Assembly (NCBI GenBank): GCA_021732785.1
Contig: JAKFUG010000023.1
Coordinates: 121,426-185,425, forward strand
Reading direction: 5' to 3'
Source: Planctomycetaceae bacterium
GTDB lineage: Bacteria > Planctomycetota > Planctomycetia > Planctomycetales > Planctomycetaceae
Length of the DNA: 64,000 bases
How positions within the stretch are numbered: position 1 is the stretch's first letter; every line of letters starts with the position of its first letter. A program made the position numbers and the translations under genes. The notes below the pieces were generated by a model. That model searched no databases and was not told the DNA's origin. It worked only from the letters and a program-made list of their open reading frames with translations. This document shows positions 17,163 to 25,560 of this stretch, in pieces.

Positions 17163-17657
17163 ATGATCAAACCGCGTGTCTACGTTGAGACGTCCATTCC
17201 GAGCTTTTACTGCGAAATGCGGACCACTCCGGACGTGGTTGCGCGTCGCGATTGGACTCGGCAATGGTGGTCCGACGCCGCAGCGAACTACGAGTTGGTC
17301 TCCAGTCCGGCGGTGATTGGCGAACTTTCGCTGGGAATCCCGGAGCGAAGTGCTCAACGGCTCGCCTTGATCGAAACCTTGCCGCTGTTAACAATTGAAG
17401 ACGAGATCGTCGAAATCGTTGCGGCGTACATTCAGCATAAGGTTATGCCTGCTGATCCGTCGGGTGATGCGCTGCATTTGGCCATCGCATCCTTTCACAA
17501 GTGCGACTTTCTCGTCACCTGGAATTGCCAACACATCGCCAACGCGAACAAATTCGGGCACATTCGCCGGATCAACACGCTGTTGGGTCTCTTCGTGCCC
17601 GCACTGGTGACACCATTGGAACTCTTGGGAGCCAATCATGAATCAGAAAATGGCTGA
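17163..17657 (+). CDS. PIN-domain protein, VapC-like toxin
   Basis: A 164-residue PIN-fold predicted ribonuclease. The N-terminus RVYVETSIPSFYCE carries Glu where most VapC proteins have the first catalytic Asp, as in the YLETS subgroup. Other acidic positions are the Glu in AVIGELSLG, the Asp in DPSGDALHLAIAS, and the polar VTWNCQHIANANK segment typical of the C-terminal part of this subgroup. VapC toxins cleave tRNA or rRNA and are held in check by a co-encoded antitoxin. The next reading frame overlaps the 3' end by 20 bases and encodes a small charged protein that could be that partner. A GTGAGG motif sits just before the ATG. Confidence 0.82.
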   Translation: MIKPRVYVETSIPSFYCEMRTTPDVVARRDWTRQWWSDAAANYELVSSPAVIGELSLGIPERSAQRLALIETLPLLTIEDEIVEIVAAYIQHKVMPADPSGDALHLAIASFHKCDFLVTWNCQHIANANKFGHIRRINTLLGLFVPALVTPLELLGANHESENG

Positions 17658-17859
17658 TCCCGTCATCGACGAGATTCGCGAAATTCGCCACGACATTTCG
17701 GTCCAATGTGGCCACGATCCGGCCAAACTGGTGGCGTATTTTCAGCGGATTCAAGAGCAGCACCGCGATCGTCTCATCACGTCGCCCCGGTTGGCGATGC
17801 AGGCCGTGGTGCCCACTGCGGACTCAGTCGAGAGAAGTGACACCGTGGTGGTTCCTTAG
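17638..17859 (+). CDS. Small protein partnered with the PIN toxin, possible antitoxin
   Basis: A 73-residue protein, charged and mostly helical in its first half (ADPVIDEIREIRHDISVQCG), with no classical antitoxin DNA-binding motif. Small proteins of this type (starting MADP.I.EI...R) are commonly encoded directly after YLETS-type PIN genes, which supports a toxin-antitoxin pair with the toxin first. The first ATG (17638) overlaps the PIN gene; an in-frame ATG at 17650 is equally possible and closer to how such proteins usually begin. The C-terminal third (after LITSPR) looks low-complexity. Function inferred only from context. Confidence 0.6.
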   Translation: MNQKMADPVIDEIREIRHDISVQCGHDPAKLVAYFQRIQEQHRDRLITSPRLAMQAVVPTADSVERSDTVVVP

Positions 17860-17911
17860 CCCGAACTGCTCTGCCGTGACGAGCGGTTTTGTTCTTCAAT
17901 TGGCGGTCGTG

Positions 17912-18574
17912 ATGAACGAACCCCATCCGATGGACTGCCAATCCAGCTACGATCTCGTCGCCGACGAGTACGTCGCGCGCATCTTTGACGAGCTAAAAGA
18001 CAAACCGCTTGATCGGCAACTGCTGGATCGTTTTGCGGACTGTGTGTGTGATGTCGGCCCGGCGTGCGACATGGGATGCGGGCCGGGGCAGATTGCACGG
18101 TATCTGCACGAGCGCGGCATCACCATGTGCGGCGTGGATTTGTCGCCGGCAATGATCGAGCGGGCGCGCAGCCTGACACCGGATGTGGACTTCCGGCAGG
18201 GGAACATGCTCGCGCTCGATGTCCCCGATGAATCCTGGGCGGGCATCGCCGCGTTCTATTCGCTGATTCACATCGCGCGGAATGAGTTGCCGCGAGCACT
18301 CGGTGAACTGCGGCGCGTGCTGAAACCCGGCGGGCTGCTGCTGATGGCGTTCCACATCGGCGATGAAACGCTGCATCTCGACGAATGGTGGGGCCACGGC
18401 GTCAACGTCGATTTCCACTTCTTCCAGCCCGACGAAATGACGGCATTTCTTGGAGATGCTGGGTTTGAAATCGAAGAAGTGACCGAGCGCGATCCCTACC
18501 CCGAGGTCGAACATCCCAGCCGCCGGTGTTACATTTTTGCGAGACGAGTTTCCAAGGCGAGCGGGGGGACGTAA
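17912..18574 (+). CDS. Class I SAM-dependent methyltransferase
   Basis: A 220-residue methyltransferase with a standard Rossmann core: motif I CDMGCGPGQIARYL (about 52-65), the acidic end of strand 2 in MCGVDLSPAMIERAR, a motif II region DFRQGNMLALD and the LKPGGLLLMAFH strand. Substrate is unknown; the architecture is that of the Methyltransf_11/25 group that acts on small molecules. The ATG at 17912 starts shortly before the fold; in-frame sequence further upstream overlaps the preceding small gene. The last six residues (KASGGT) and the stop are encoded by the left arm of a palindromic repeat, so the native C-terminus may have been altered. Confidence 0.88.
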   Translation: MNEPHPMDCQSSYDLVADEYVARIFDELKDKPLDRQLLDRFADCVCDVGPACDMGCGPGQIARYLHERGITMCGVDLSPAMIERARSLTPDVDFRQGNMLALDVPDESWAGIAAFYSLIHIARNELPRALGELRRVLKPGGLLLMAFHIGDETLHLDEWWGHGVNVDFHFFQPDEMTAFLGDAGFEIEEVTERDPYPEVEHPSRRCYIFARRVSKASGGT

Positions 18575-18657
18575 GTCCCCCCGGTGATTTCTCCGCATCG
18601 CCGTAAGGTTGTCGCTAATTCAGAATCACCGGGGGGAGTGACCTCCCCCCGCTCGCC
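18557..18657. repeat. Palindromic repeat overlapping the methyltransferase 3' end
   Basis: Arms GGCGAGCGGGGGGACG...GGTGATT (18557-18589) and AATCACCGGGGGGAG...GCTCGCC (18624-18657), imperfectly complementary over about 33 bases. The left arm contains the stop codon of the preceding gene. Confidence 0.75.
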
Positions 18658-18684
18658 GACACTTTCGTTACCGGACTCAAACAC

Positions 18685-20049
18685 ATGCGGACAGGGATCA
18701 CGGCGTTCTCCATTGCATTATTCGCCTGCGCGATGGCCTCAGCCGACAACAACACGCCCTGGAAAGCCGGCGTCGCGCGGGCGGTCATTACACCCGAGAA
18801 ATCCGTCTGGCTCGCGGGCTATGGGTCGAAGCGGGCCCCCGACGGAAAACTGCATGAGCTGTGGATGAAGGCACTGGCGCTGGAAGACGACAAGGGCAAC
18901 CGCGCGGTCCTCATCACCAGCGATTTCCAGGGGGTGCCGCGGAGTATGAGCGACCGCGTGTTTGCGCAATTGAAGGAAAAATATCGGCTCGAACGCCAGC
19001 ACGTGATGTTCACGTTCTCGCACAATCATTGCGGGCCGCGGTTGGGGGATGATCTGATCGATTACTACCCCGTCGAAGCCGAGCAGGAAGCGCTGGTCGC
19101 CGAGTACACCGATGCGATGGTCACGAAGACGGTCGCGCTGGTCGGCGATGCGCTGGCGAATCTGGCTCCCGCGAAGCTGCAACAAGGCGAAGGCCGCTGC
19201 ACGTTCGCGGTCAATCGTCGCAATAATCGGGAAGCCGATGTGCCGAATCTGATTGCCGAGGGCAAACCGCTTGTTGGCCCGGTCGATCACACGGTCCCTG
19301 TGTTGACAGTCACGCGGCCGGACGGAAAGCTCACGGCGATTCTCTTCGGTTATGCGTGTCATCCCACCACACTCAGTTTCCTCACCTGGTGCGGCGATTA
19401 TCCCGGCTTCGCGCAGAAGGAACTCGAAGAAAAGTATCCCGGCGCCACAGCCATGTTCGTCAACACCTGCGGCGGCGATCAGAATCCGCTGCCGCGGCGC
19501 AAGGTGGAACTCTGCGAAAAGTACGGCCACATGCTCGCCGTCGGTGTCGAAGAAACACTGCAAACGCCGTTGAAACCGATCTCCGGCGGGTTGAAGACGT
19601 CGTTCGCGTTGGTCGACCTGCCGTATCAACACGTGATGACGCGCGAAGAATTGCAGGCGCTCAGTACCGACAGCAACGGCATCAAAGCGCGGTGGTCAAC
19701 GCGGATGTTGAAGAAGCTCGACAACGGCCACCAATTCGAGGCGGCGTATCCCTATCCGCTGCATGCGTGGCGACTCGGCAACGAGATGCTCGTCATCGGC
19801 ATGGGTGCCGAAACCGTGGTCGATTACGCCCTGCGGTTCAAAACCGAATTCGGTCCCGGCACATGGGTCTGCGGCTACGCGGACGACATGATCTCGTACA
19901 TCCCCAGCCGCCGCGTGTGGGACGAAGGCGGTTACGAAGGGGGCAGCAACCTCTACGAATACGGCCGCCCGGCATTGCGCTGGGCGGATGACATCGAGAC
20001 CCGTATCGCCGCGGGCGTGCAACGGTTGGTGAAGCAGGTGCGGCAGTAA
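18685..20049 (+). CDS. Secreted neutral/alkaline ceramidase-like protein
   Basis: A 454-residue exported protein (signal peptide to about residue 20, ending AMASA) resembling the N-terminal domain of neutral/alkaline non-lysosomal ceramidases, a zinc amidase fold. Supporting segments are AGVARAVITPEKSVWLAGYG, VLITSDFQGVPRSM, the metal-region FTFSHNHCGPRLGDD, LFGYACHPTTLS, and MFVNTCGGDQNPLPR. The C-terminal immunoglobulin-like domain of classical ceramidases is missing. Planctomycetes encode many such truncated relatives and their substrates are not established, so ceramide hydrolysis should not be assumed. It stands alone between two repeats. Confidence 0.87.
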   Translation: MRTGITAFSIALFACAMASADNNTPWKAGVARAVITPEKSVWLAGYGSKRAPDGKLHELWMKALALEDDKGNRAVLITSDFQGVPRSMSDRVFAQLKEKYRLERQHVMFTFSHNHCGPRLGDDLIDYYPVEAEQEALVAEYTDAMVTKTVALVGDALANLAPAKLQQGEGRCTFAVNRRNNREADVPNLIAEGKPLVGPVDHTVPVLTVTRPDGKLTAILFGYACHPTTLSFLTWCGDYPGFAQKELEEKYPGATAMFVNTCGGDQNPLPRRKVELCEKYGHMLAVGVEETLQTPLKPISGGLKTSFALVDLPYQHVMTREELQALSTDSNGIKARWSTRMLKKLDNGHQFEAAYPYPLHAWRLGNEMLVIGMGAETVVDYALRFKTEFGPGTWVCGYADDMISYIPSRRVWDEGGYEGGSNLYEYGRPALRWADDIETRIAAGVQRLVKQVRQ

Positions 20050-20090
20050 ATTTGAATCTCGTAACCGAACATTGAGGACCAGCGCGGATG

Positions 20091-20229
20091 CGGTCCCTTC
20101 TCCCCCGTCTGCGGGGGAGAAGGTGGCCGAAGGCCGGATGAGGGGGTGATCGGTTCAACACGCCACCGCTCCTCAATCCGCCCCCTCACCCTAACCCTCT
20201 CCCCCGCGGACGGGGGCGAGGGGACCGGA
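20091..20229. repeat. Long palindromic repeat, CCCCCGTCTGCGGGGGAG family, full copy
   Basis: Same composite as 15981-16122 in the opposite order: half one GGTCCCTTCTCCCCCGTCTG...GAGGGGGTG, half two CCCCCTCACCCTAACC...GGGACC. It occupies the gap between a rightward and a leftward gene and may serve both as a barrier to read-through. Confidence 0.8.
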
Positions 20230-20277
20230 GGGTTGGCACATTGATTTACCGGGCTTCGTTGACGGTTCACCGGATAT

Positions 20278-22329
20278 CTACACCGGCCCGCCCTCCGCTC
20301 CCCACGGTTCGACCTGGGTCAATCCCCGCTCCTGCAGCGCGGCATAGCAGTCCGGCAGGTCGAAGTATTTCAGCACGCCGGGGACGAACGACGACAGCGG
20401 CCACGTGTAATGCTCCGCGGTGGCGATAGCGTGGTACGACGTCAGCGCGTGTCGCAGCGTGACCTGCGTCACCACCGGCGATAACACGGCGGCGAATGTC
20501 GCGGGAATCGCGCCCCAGCCATTGGCGACGAGATGCACGCGCTCGTGGCCAACGGACTTCAGCCAGTCGAGCACTTGCAGCAAGTCGATGGTCCGTTGGC
20601 GCGGATACGGGTTATCGAGCATGACCCCATGCGCGGCATAGAAGTAATCGTTGCCATAGGGACCGAGATACGTCGCCGTGCCCCCGCAGGTGTCCGGGCG
20701 CGACTCGCCGACGCCGCGGACGTCCACGGCATACACGGTTCGTTCCCCTGCGGCTTTGACCATTTCGGCGACCCAGGCGTCCTCGCGCAGTTCGGCATCG
20801 GCGGAATGATGCGACACGTACAGTACGCATTCCGGTAAGCCGCGCGTCGGGCGGGAAGGATGCGTCTTCGCACTCAGCCGCGTGACGAGCGCTTCGATCC
20901 CCGGCTCCGTCTGCACCGCATAATTGGTGTAGTGCGGCAACGGGTACTTTCGGCCCGAAACGCTGCGGAGAATGCGGTATTCGATGCGACCGCGTTCCTT
21001 CGGCAACCGCAACACGTCGGTGATCGCCGTGCGGAGTGCGTCGCCTTTCAGCGCGGGGCGATCCTTCGCGAGCGCCGTTGCCGTGTCACGAGTGAAATCA
21101 ACGACCGTCCGCGAGGGAAGCTCACCGATCTGCCCGCGCGGCATGACCCACAGCGTTTGATCTTTCTCGATGGTCAATGCCGGTTCGGTATGCCCCTCGG
21201 CGATCTTCGTCTGCTGGTTAAAGAAGCCATACATCGCCTCGCGGTTGGGTTGCGAATACCCGTGCTCATCCGGGCCGATGTGCAACTGCACGTTCTGTTC
21301 GGCACCCAGAAGACCGTAAAGCTTCTTGAGATTCTGATAGGCGAACTGCGATCCGCGGGCATCGAAGTAGTCGCGTTCCTGGGCCATGATGATGACCGGC
21401 TTGGGGGCCATCGCCGCGAGAAAATCATCGTGCTCCAGTCCCATCGCCAGCACGCGCGGCGGACATTGTTCGGTATCCGCGGGCAACTCGTTCTGAAAGT
21501 TCCGACGGAACTGCGTGACCGCACAACTCGGGGCGGCCATTGTCCACCGCCGTTCGACGCCGCACAGCCACATCGTCATCGTGCCGCCGCCGGAGTTGCC
21601 GGTGATGCCGACGTGCTTCGGATCGACTTCGGGTCGACTCAACAGATAATCGAGTGCCCGCATCCCGTCCCACGCCCGCCACGATCCGAAGAAATCACCG
21701 ACGAGAAATTGCTGGTTGCCGTCGTGCAGATGTTCGAGGACTCCCGCGCCGATGGTCGATTTCTGCAAATCTTCGGCGGGATGCTGAAACCGTTCGCCCT
21801 GACCGATAGGGTCGAAGATCAACACGACATACCCTTGCCGCGCGAGTCCCTGCGCGAACGATTGATACGCTTCCGCCGCCTTGCCGTTCACGGAATGCCC
21901 GCACGAACCCACCACGCCCGGCAGCGGGAATGGTCTCCCTTTCGGCACGTACAGATTCGCCGTGATGAAGAACTCGGGGCGGCTTTCAAACAGCACTTTT
22001 TCAATGGTGTAGACGTCGCGGTCGACGATGCCGCTGATGCGCGGTTTCAGCGGCGTCTTCTCCGGCCACGGTCCGAACGCCTGCTGAATCTTCTCCTGGA
22101 CGAACTTCACATACGCTTCGGCGTCGGCTTGGCTGTTAAGTGCCGCTTTCCGCTTCAACCCGACTTCGACCGCCGCCGCGATCTGTTGCTCGTAGAACTC
22201 ATGCACCATCCGCGTGAAACGATTGAACGGCACCACCGCGCTGCCGCCCGCCTGCGCCCACAGACGTTGTGCCCAAGCGGACCCCGCAATCGCGGCAGTG
22301 GAGCATTTCAATAGGGTGCGACGATGCAT
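20278..22329 (-). CDS. Tat-exported alpha/beta hydrolase
   Basis: A 683-residue protein starting at an ATG (complement 22327-22329) with AGGAG nine bases upstream. The N-terminus MHRRTLLKCSTAAIAGSAWA is a twin-arginine-type signal. Residues about 100-330 form an alpha/beta hydrolase resembling acetyl-xylan esterases: oxyanion-region GVVGSCGHSVNGKA, IFDPIGQGER, and the nucleophile elbow GITGNSGGGTMTMWL. A later Asp/His pair is probably in the segment ending IGPDEHGYSQPN. The C-terminal half carries a second hydrolase-like strand pattern (YAVDVRGVGESRPD and HLVANGWGA), suggesting a duplicated or degenerate fold. Likely a periplasmic esterase; substrate unknown. It is last in a leftward run of three close genes. 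Confidence 0.82.
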   Translation of the reverse strand: MHRRTLLKCSTAAIAGSAWAQRLWAQAGGSAVVPFNRFTRMVHEFYEQQIAAAVEVGLKRKAALNSQADAEAYVKFVQEKIQQAFGPWPEKTPLKPRISGIVDRDVYTIEKVLFESRPEFFITANLYVPKGRPFPLPGVVGSCGHSVNGKAAEAYQSFAQGLARQGYVVLIFDPIGQGERFQHPAEDLQKSTIGAGVLEHLHDGNQQFLVGDFFGSWRAWDGMRALDYLLSRPEVDPKHVGITGNSGGGTMTMWLCGVERRWTMAAPSCAVTQFRRNFQNELPADTEQCPPRVLAMGLEHDDFLAAMAPKPVIIMAQERDYFDARGSQFAYQNLKKLYGLLGAEQNVQLHIGPDEHGYSQPNREAMYGFFNQQTKIAEGHTEPALTIEKDQTLWVMPRGQIGELPSRTVVDFTRDTATALAKDRPALKGDALRTAITDVLRLPKERGRIEYRILRSVSGRKYPLPHYTNYAVQTEPGIEALVTRLSAKTHPSRPTRGLPECVLYVSHHSADAELREDAWVAEMVKAAGERTVYAVDVRGVGESRPDTCGGTATYLGPYGNDYFYAAHGVMLDNPYPRQRTIDLLQVLDWLKSVGHERVHLVANGWGAIPATFAAVLSPVVTQVTLRHALTSYHAIATAEHYTWPLSSFVPGVLKYFDLPDCYAALQERGLTQVEPWGAEGGPV

Positions 22330-22363
22330 CGTTCTTTTCTCCTGTAGGTCAGCCGACCAGCAC

Positions 22364-23170
22364 CTACTTGCGTTTGGGCCGCGACTGATCGATGCGTTCG
22401 ATAAACTCAATCAACTGCGGTTGGGTGTACCGGTCAAACAGCCCAAAGGAATCTGCGTACCGCTCGGTCCACATCTTTTCAACAAAGGCTGGCAAGTTGT
22501 ACCCTCGAATCGCAATCACGGTCATAAAACGCTTGAACAATTTCTGGCAGCGCTCCCCGGCCGGATCGGATCCCTGGTCCAGTTCAATGAGAAAACGCTC
22601 TCCCAAACTGTCCCAATGTGGGAAAACAGTGGCGAAGCGTCGATAGACACACTCCGGGTTTAACTCTCGTATTGAGACGTCTCTGTTTGTGTCGCTGCCG
22701 AATGAATCCGTGACCCAGATTATCAACGTCATCCGCTCCCGCTCCGGTCCCGTCCCAAAGAGGCCTTCGGCGTCGAGTTCCCTTAGCACACGGAATAATG
22801 TCTCATAGAAGCCGCCGACGTACTCGGAATACTCGGTACTCCAATTGTCTTGGATGGCTGCATTGACTCCCCAAGCTTTGTCCCATTGTTCGATTGCAAA
22901 CATGTGATCGAACTCCCGCCACTCGTCGGGAGTATACCGAAGATAGTTATCACCCTCCGGATAGACGAACCCTTTGGCGGAATACTCGTCCGCAATCCGT
23001 CGTAAAGACTGTTCAGAGCTTGCGCACAAATGCGTTCCCATCGCACAATCGCTCGTGAACAGCGAAATACTGTAGAAGTCATGCTCCGGATATCGCTCAA
23101 GCCAGCCGCGGTATGTTGCACGGGCAGCGTCTTTCATCGCGGTGCAAAGATCGTCGAAGTCAGGTTTCAA
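22364..23170 (-). CDS. DUF4303 family protein
   Basis: A 268-residue protein recognised as DUF4303-like by its opening FDDLCTAMKDAARATYRGWL, the strand pattern EHDFYSISLFTSDCAMGTHLCASSEQ and YSAKGFVYPEGDNYLRYTPDEW. DUF4303 proteins are often listed among immunity or polymorphic-toxin-associated families, but no toxin gene is adjacent. The start is taken as a TTG at 23170 because GGAG lies six bases upstream and the family match begins immediately; no ATG covers the domain. It sits 30 bases after the serine hydrolase gene and 34 bases before the Tat hydrolase gene on the same strand, so the three may be one transcript. Cytoplasmic; function unknown. Confidence 0.75.
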   Translation of the reverse strand: MKPDFDDLCTAMKDAARATYRGWLERYPEHDFYSISLFTSDCAMGTHLCASSEQSLRRIADEYSAKGFVYPEGDNYLRYTPDEWREFDHMFAIEQWDKAWGVNAAIQDNWSTEYSEYVGGFYETLFRVLRELDAEGLFGTGPERERMTLIIWVTDSFGSDTNRDVSIRELNPECVYRRFATVFPHWDSLGERFLIELDQGSDPAGERCQKLFKRFMTVIAIRGYNLPAFVEKMWTERYADSFGLFDRYTQPQLIEFIERIDQSRPKRK

Positions 23171-23200
23171 CGGTAGCTCCAAATCTGTACCAGTCTGAAC

Positions 23201-25375
23201 TTACTTCTCAATCTTCGCCACCGTCTCATACTCCACCACTTCGCGCAACCGCTTCAAATCGACCTGCTCCTCTTTCTTGGGGAACGGAAAATTGAGCAGC
23301 CACCATTCTTCGGCGAACGACGCGACTTGCCCCGGTTGCAGGCGTTCCAACGGACCGATCGGTTCGAGTTCAATGCGCTCACCGGCGGGATACCATACCG
23401 AGAGCGTCAACCCCGCGGCTTCACCATAGACACGGTTCGGATCGACGGCGTACCGCTTCACGAACAGCGTGTCATCCGGCATGAGGTACGCCATCCAGCC
23501 CGCGGGGGAATCAAACCCGAGCTTCGGTTTCCGCGGCGGGGCAAGGATTTCGAGGAAGCCGTCACGCACTCGGATTTGCTCGTCGGTGTTTCGCACATTG
23601 ATGATCGCGCTGTCTTCGTACATCGCATACTGACCGGGAAAGCGGCTGCGACCGGCGAGCGGAATCAGACAGATGCCCCCACCTGGGGAGAACGAACGCC
23701 CCCAGTGACACACCTCGCGCAGTTCGTTCGACGTGTTCATCATGATCTGTTCGCACCGCAGCATCGCCCCGTGCTTTTCCCCGCGGCGGGCGATGGACGT
23801 CTTGGAAACATCTTCCAGATAAAAGTTGCGGACGAGTTGAATCCCCGTGGCGGGATCGCGCTGGCTGGTGAGCCGGGCCATCCGCGGGCCGGTGATTTCC
23901 GGCGTCCACTCCCCGGACCACAACGTGGGATGCGGTGGCGTGACGAGTTCCGGGCCGATGTCAAACCGCCCAGCGGAAATGGATCGCGGCTTGCCGTTGA
24001 TCGGTTCTTTCTCCGCAGGATCGAGCCACAACGCATTCTTATCGTGGAACGAGAACTCCAGCGGCCGACCACCCGCCTGCGCCGACAAGACAGCCTTCGC
24101 CTCGCCGTGATAAATCTCCACGGCGTGCTTCTCATCGTGATAGGCGGAGACAAAAGCGCCGCTTCGTTCGGGGCGACCCGTGGCAGAGTCCACTTTCGTG
24201 GCGGCATCGCCGAGTCCCAGCATGCCCTGATATGCCGTCAGCGCTACTTCGGTGAACGCATCCCGCACATCGGAACCGTCGCTGTTGCCAAAGCCCTGGC
24301 GCTGGATCATCAACACGAAAATCAGCTTCCGTTGCGGGTCGATCCAGCCCTGTGTGCCCCATGCGCCGCCGTGACCGTAGGTGCCGGGTGACAGCAACCG
24401 CGTTACACCTTGCGGTCGCTGCACCACACACCAGCCGAGGCCCCATTGATTGCCCGGCGTGAACCCGGTGACCAGTTCACCCGTCTGCGGCATCAGCATC
24501 GTTTGAACGGTGTCCGCTTTCAGAATCCGGACGTCGCCGAGCTTTCCGCCGTCGAGAATCGCCTGATAAAACCGCGCTTGATCACGCGCCGTCGAAAACA
24601 ACCCGCCCGATGGCCCCGGCGTGCGCGGGACCGTCGGGTCGGGAATCTCGACCGCTTCCAGCGTCCCCGGTTCCTTTCCGGGTTTGTACGTCACTGCCAG
24701 CCGCGCGGCCTGCTCCTTCGTCAGCGTGAAGGTCGTGTCGGGCATGTCGAGCGGCTCGAAGATGTGCCGCTGCAGATAGTCGGCGTAGCTCTCCTTCGAG
24801 ACGACTTCGATCAACCGCCCGGCGATCGTCAGCCCATTGCTGTATTTCCATTTCGATCCCGGCTCAAACTCCAGCCCCAACTCGCCCATCTGATTGACGA
24901 TCTGTTCGAGCGTCAGGTCCGCCGTCTTTTTCGCATCGGGACTGATGACACCGGCCGTATGCGTCATCACATCGCGCACGGTGATCGGCCGCGCGATCGG
25001 TTTCTTGTGGATTTTCTGGTCTTTGAACGCCGGGATGTATTTTTCGACGGGATCATCCAGCGCGATCTTGCGTTGCTCGACCAACTGCATGAGCGCCGTC
25101 GCCGTGATGAGCTTCGTCATCGACGCGATGCGGAAGAGCGTATCCTCGCGCATCGGCCGTTTCGCTTCGATGTCCGCCATTCCGGTCGTCGTGATCTGCA
25201 CCACATTCCCGGGCGTCGCGATCAGCGTCACCGCCCCGGCGATCTGCTGCTCATCGACAAACTTCTGCAGCACCGGCTCAATCAGTTTGAGCCGCGCCTC
25301 ATGAAACCCCTGCTGCGCCACCGCCGGGCGAACGAGCAGCAACACCAGCGAGCAAACCCACAGCGAGCGCGACAT
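23201..25375 (-). CDS. Secreted class C beta-lactamase-fold hydrolase with C-terminal DUF4380-like domain
   Basis: A 724-residue exported protein (signal peptide to about 20). Residues about 30-390 form a penicillin-binding/class C beta-lactamase fold: nucleophile motif S85-M-T-K88, Y178-S-N180, and H335-G-G337 in TYGHGGAWGT in place of KTG. Such serine hydrolases are usually esterases or peptidases, not antibiotic-resistance enzymes. Residues about 470-700 resemble DUF4380, a beta-sandwich seen in carbohydrate-related proteins: TGIQLVRNFYLED, MNTSNELREVCHWGRSF and ASFAEEWWLLNFPFP. The two domains in one chain suggest a polysaccharide-targeted hydrolase. ATG at 25375 is the natural start. Confidence 0.85.
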   Translation of the reverse strand: MSRSLWVCSLVLLLVRPAVAQQGFHEARLKLIEPVLQKFVDEQQIAGAVTLIATPGNVVQITTTGMADIEAKRPMREDTLFRIASMTKLITATALMQLVEQRKIALDDPVEKYIPAFKDQKIHKKPIARPITVRDVMTHTAGVISPDAKKTADLTLEQIVNQMGELGLEFEPGSKWKYSNGLTIAGRLIEVVSKESYADYLQRHIFEPLDMPDTTFTLTKEQAARLAVTYKPGKEPGTLEAVEIPDPTVPRTPGPSGGLFSTARDQARFYQAILDGGKLGDVRILKADTVQTMLMPQTGELVTGFTPGNQWGLGWCVVQRPQGVTRLLSPGTYGHGGAWGTQGWIDPQRKLIFVLMIQRQGFGNSDGSDVRDAFTEVALTAYQGMLGLGDAATKVDSATGRPERSGAFVSAYHDEKHAVEIYHGEAKAVLSAQAGGRPLEFSFHDKNALWLDPAEKEPINGKPRSISAGRFDIGPELVTPPHPTLWSGEWTPEITGPRMARLTSQRDPATGIQLVRNFYLEDVSKTSIARRGEKHGAMLRCEQIMMNTSNELREVCHWGRSFSPGGGICLIPLAGRSRFPGQYAMYEDSAIINVRNTDEQIRVRDGFLEILAPPRKPKLGFDSPAGWMAYLMPDDTLFVKRYAVDPNRVYGEAAGLTLSVWYPAGERIELEPIGPLERLQPGQVASFAEEWWLLNFPFPKKEEQVDLKRLREVVEYETVAKIEK

Positions 25376-25475
25376 GACGGCATTCTCCCGAGCGCGAGAT
25401 CAGAGCAGCGACCACGGGAACTGTAAAAGATTGCGGCCCGGGGTGCCACTGGCGGCAGTCCCGTAGGGTGGGTGG

Positions 25476-25501
25476 CCCAGACGCTGTCCTCAGCGTCTGG
25501 G
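25476..25501. repeat. Palindrome CCCAGACGCTG/CAGCGTCTGGG
   Basis: Perfect 11-base arms with loop TCCT. The variant CCCAGATGCTG/CAGCATCTGGG occurs at 54975-55008. Upstream (25438-25456) is a GGGGTGCCACTGGCGGC fragment related to the 26159-26288 repeat. It lies between two leftward genes and could terminate the PEBP transcript. Confidence 0.6.
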
Positions 25502-25560
25502 TTCACAAGAGGAGTTTCAATCCACCGATTCGATCGGAATGCCAACCGGTGGTGCCCCGG

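Noticed and set aside
20860..22314. 484-codon rightward frame opposite the Tat hydrolase
   Set aside because: Arg/His-rich shadow with no domain; the leftward frame has a signal peptide and a nucleophile elbow.
23201..25375. Beta-lactam resistance gene
   Set aside because: The fold is class C-like, but KTG is replaced by HGG and a carbohydrate-type domain is fused, so a general serine hydrolase is more likely.
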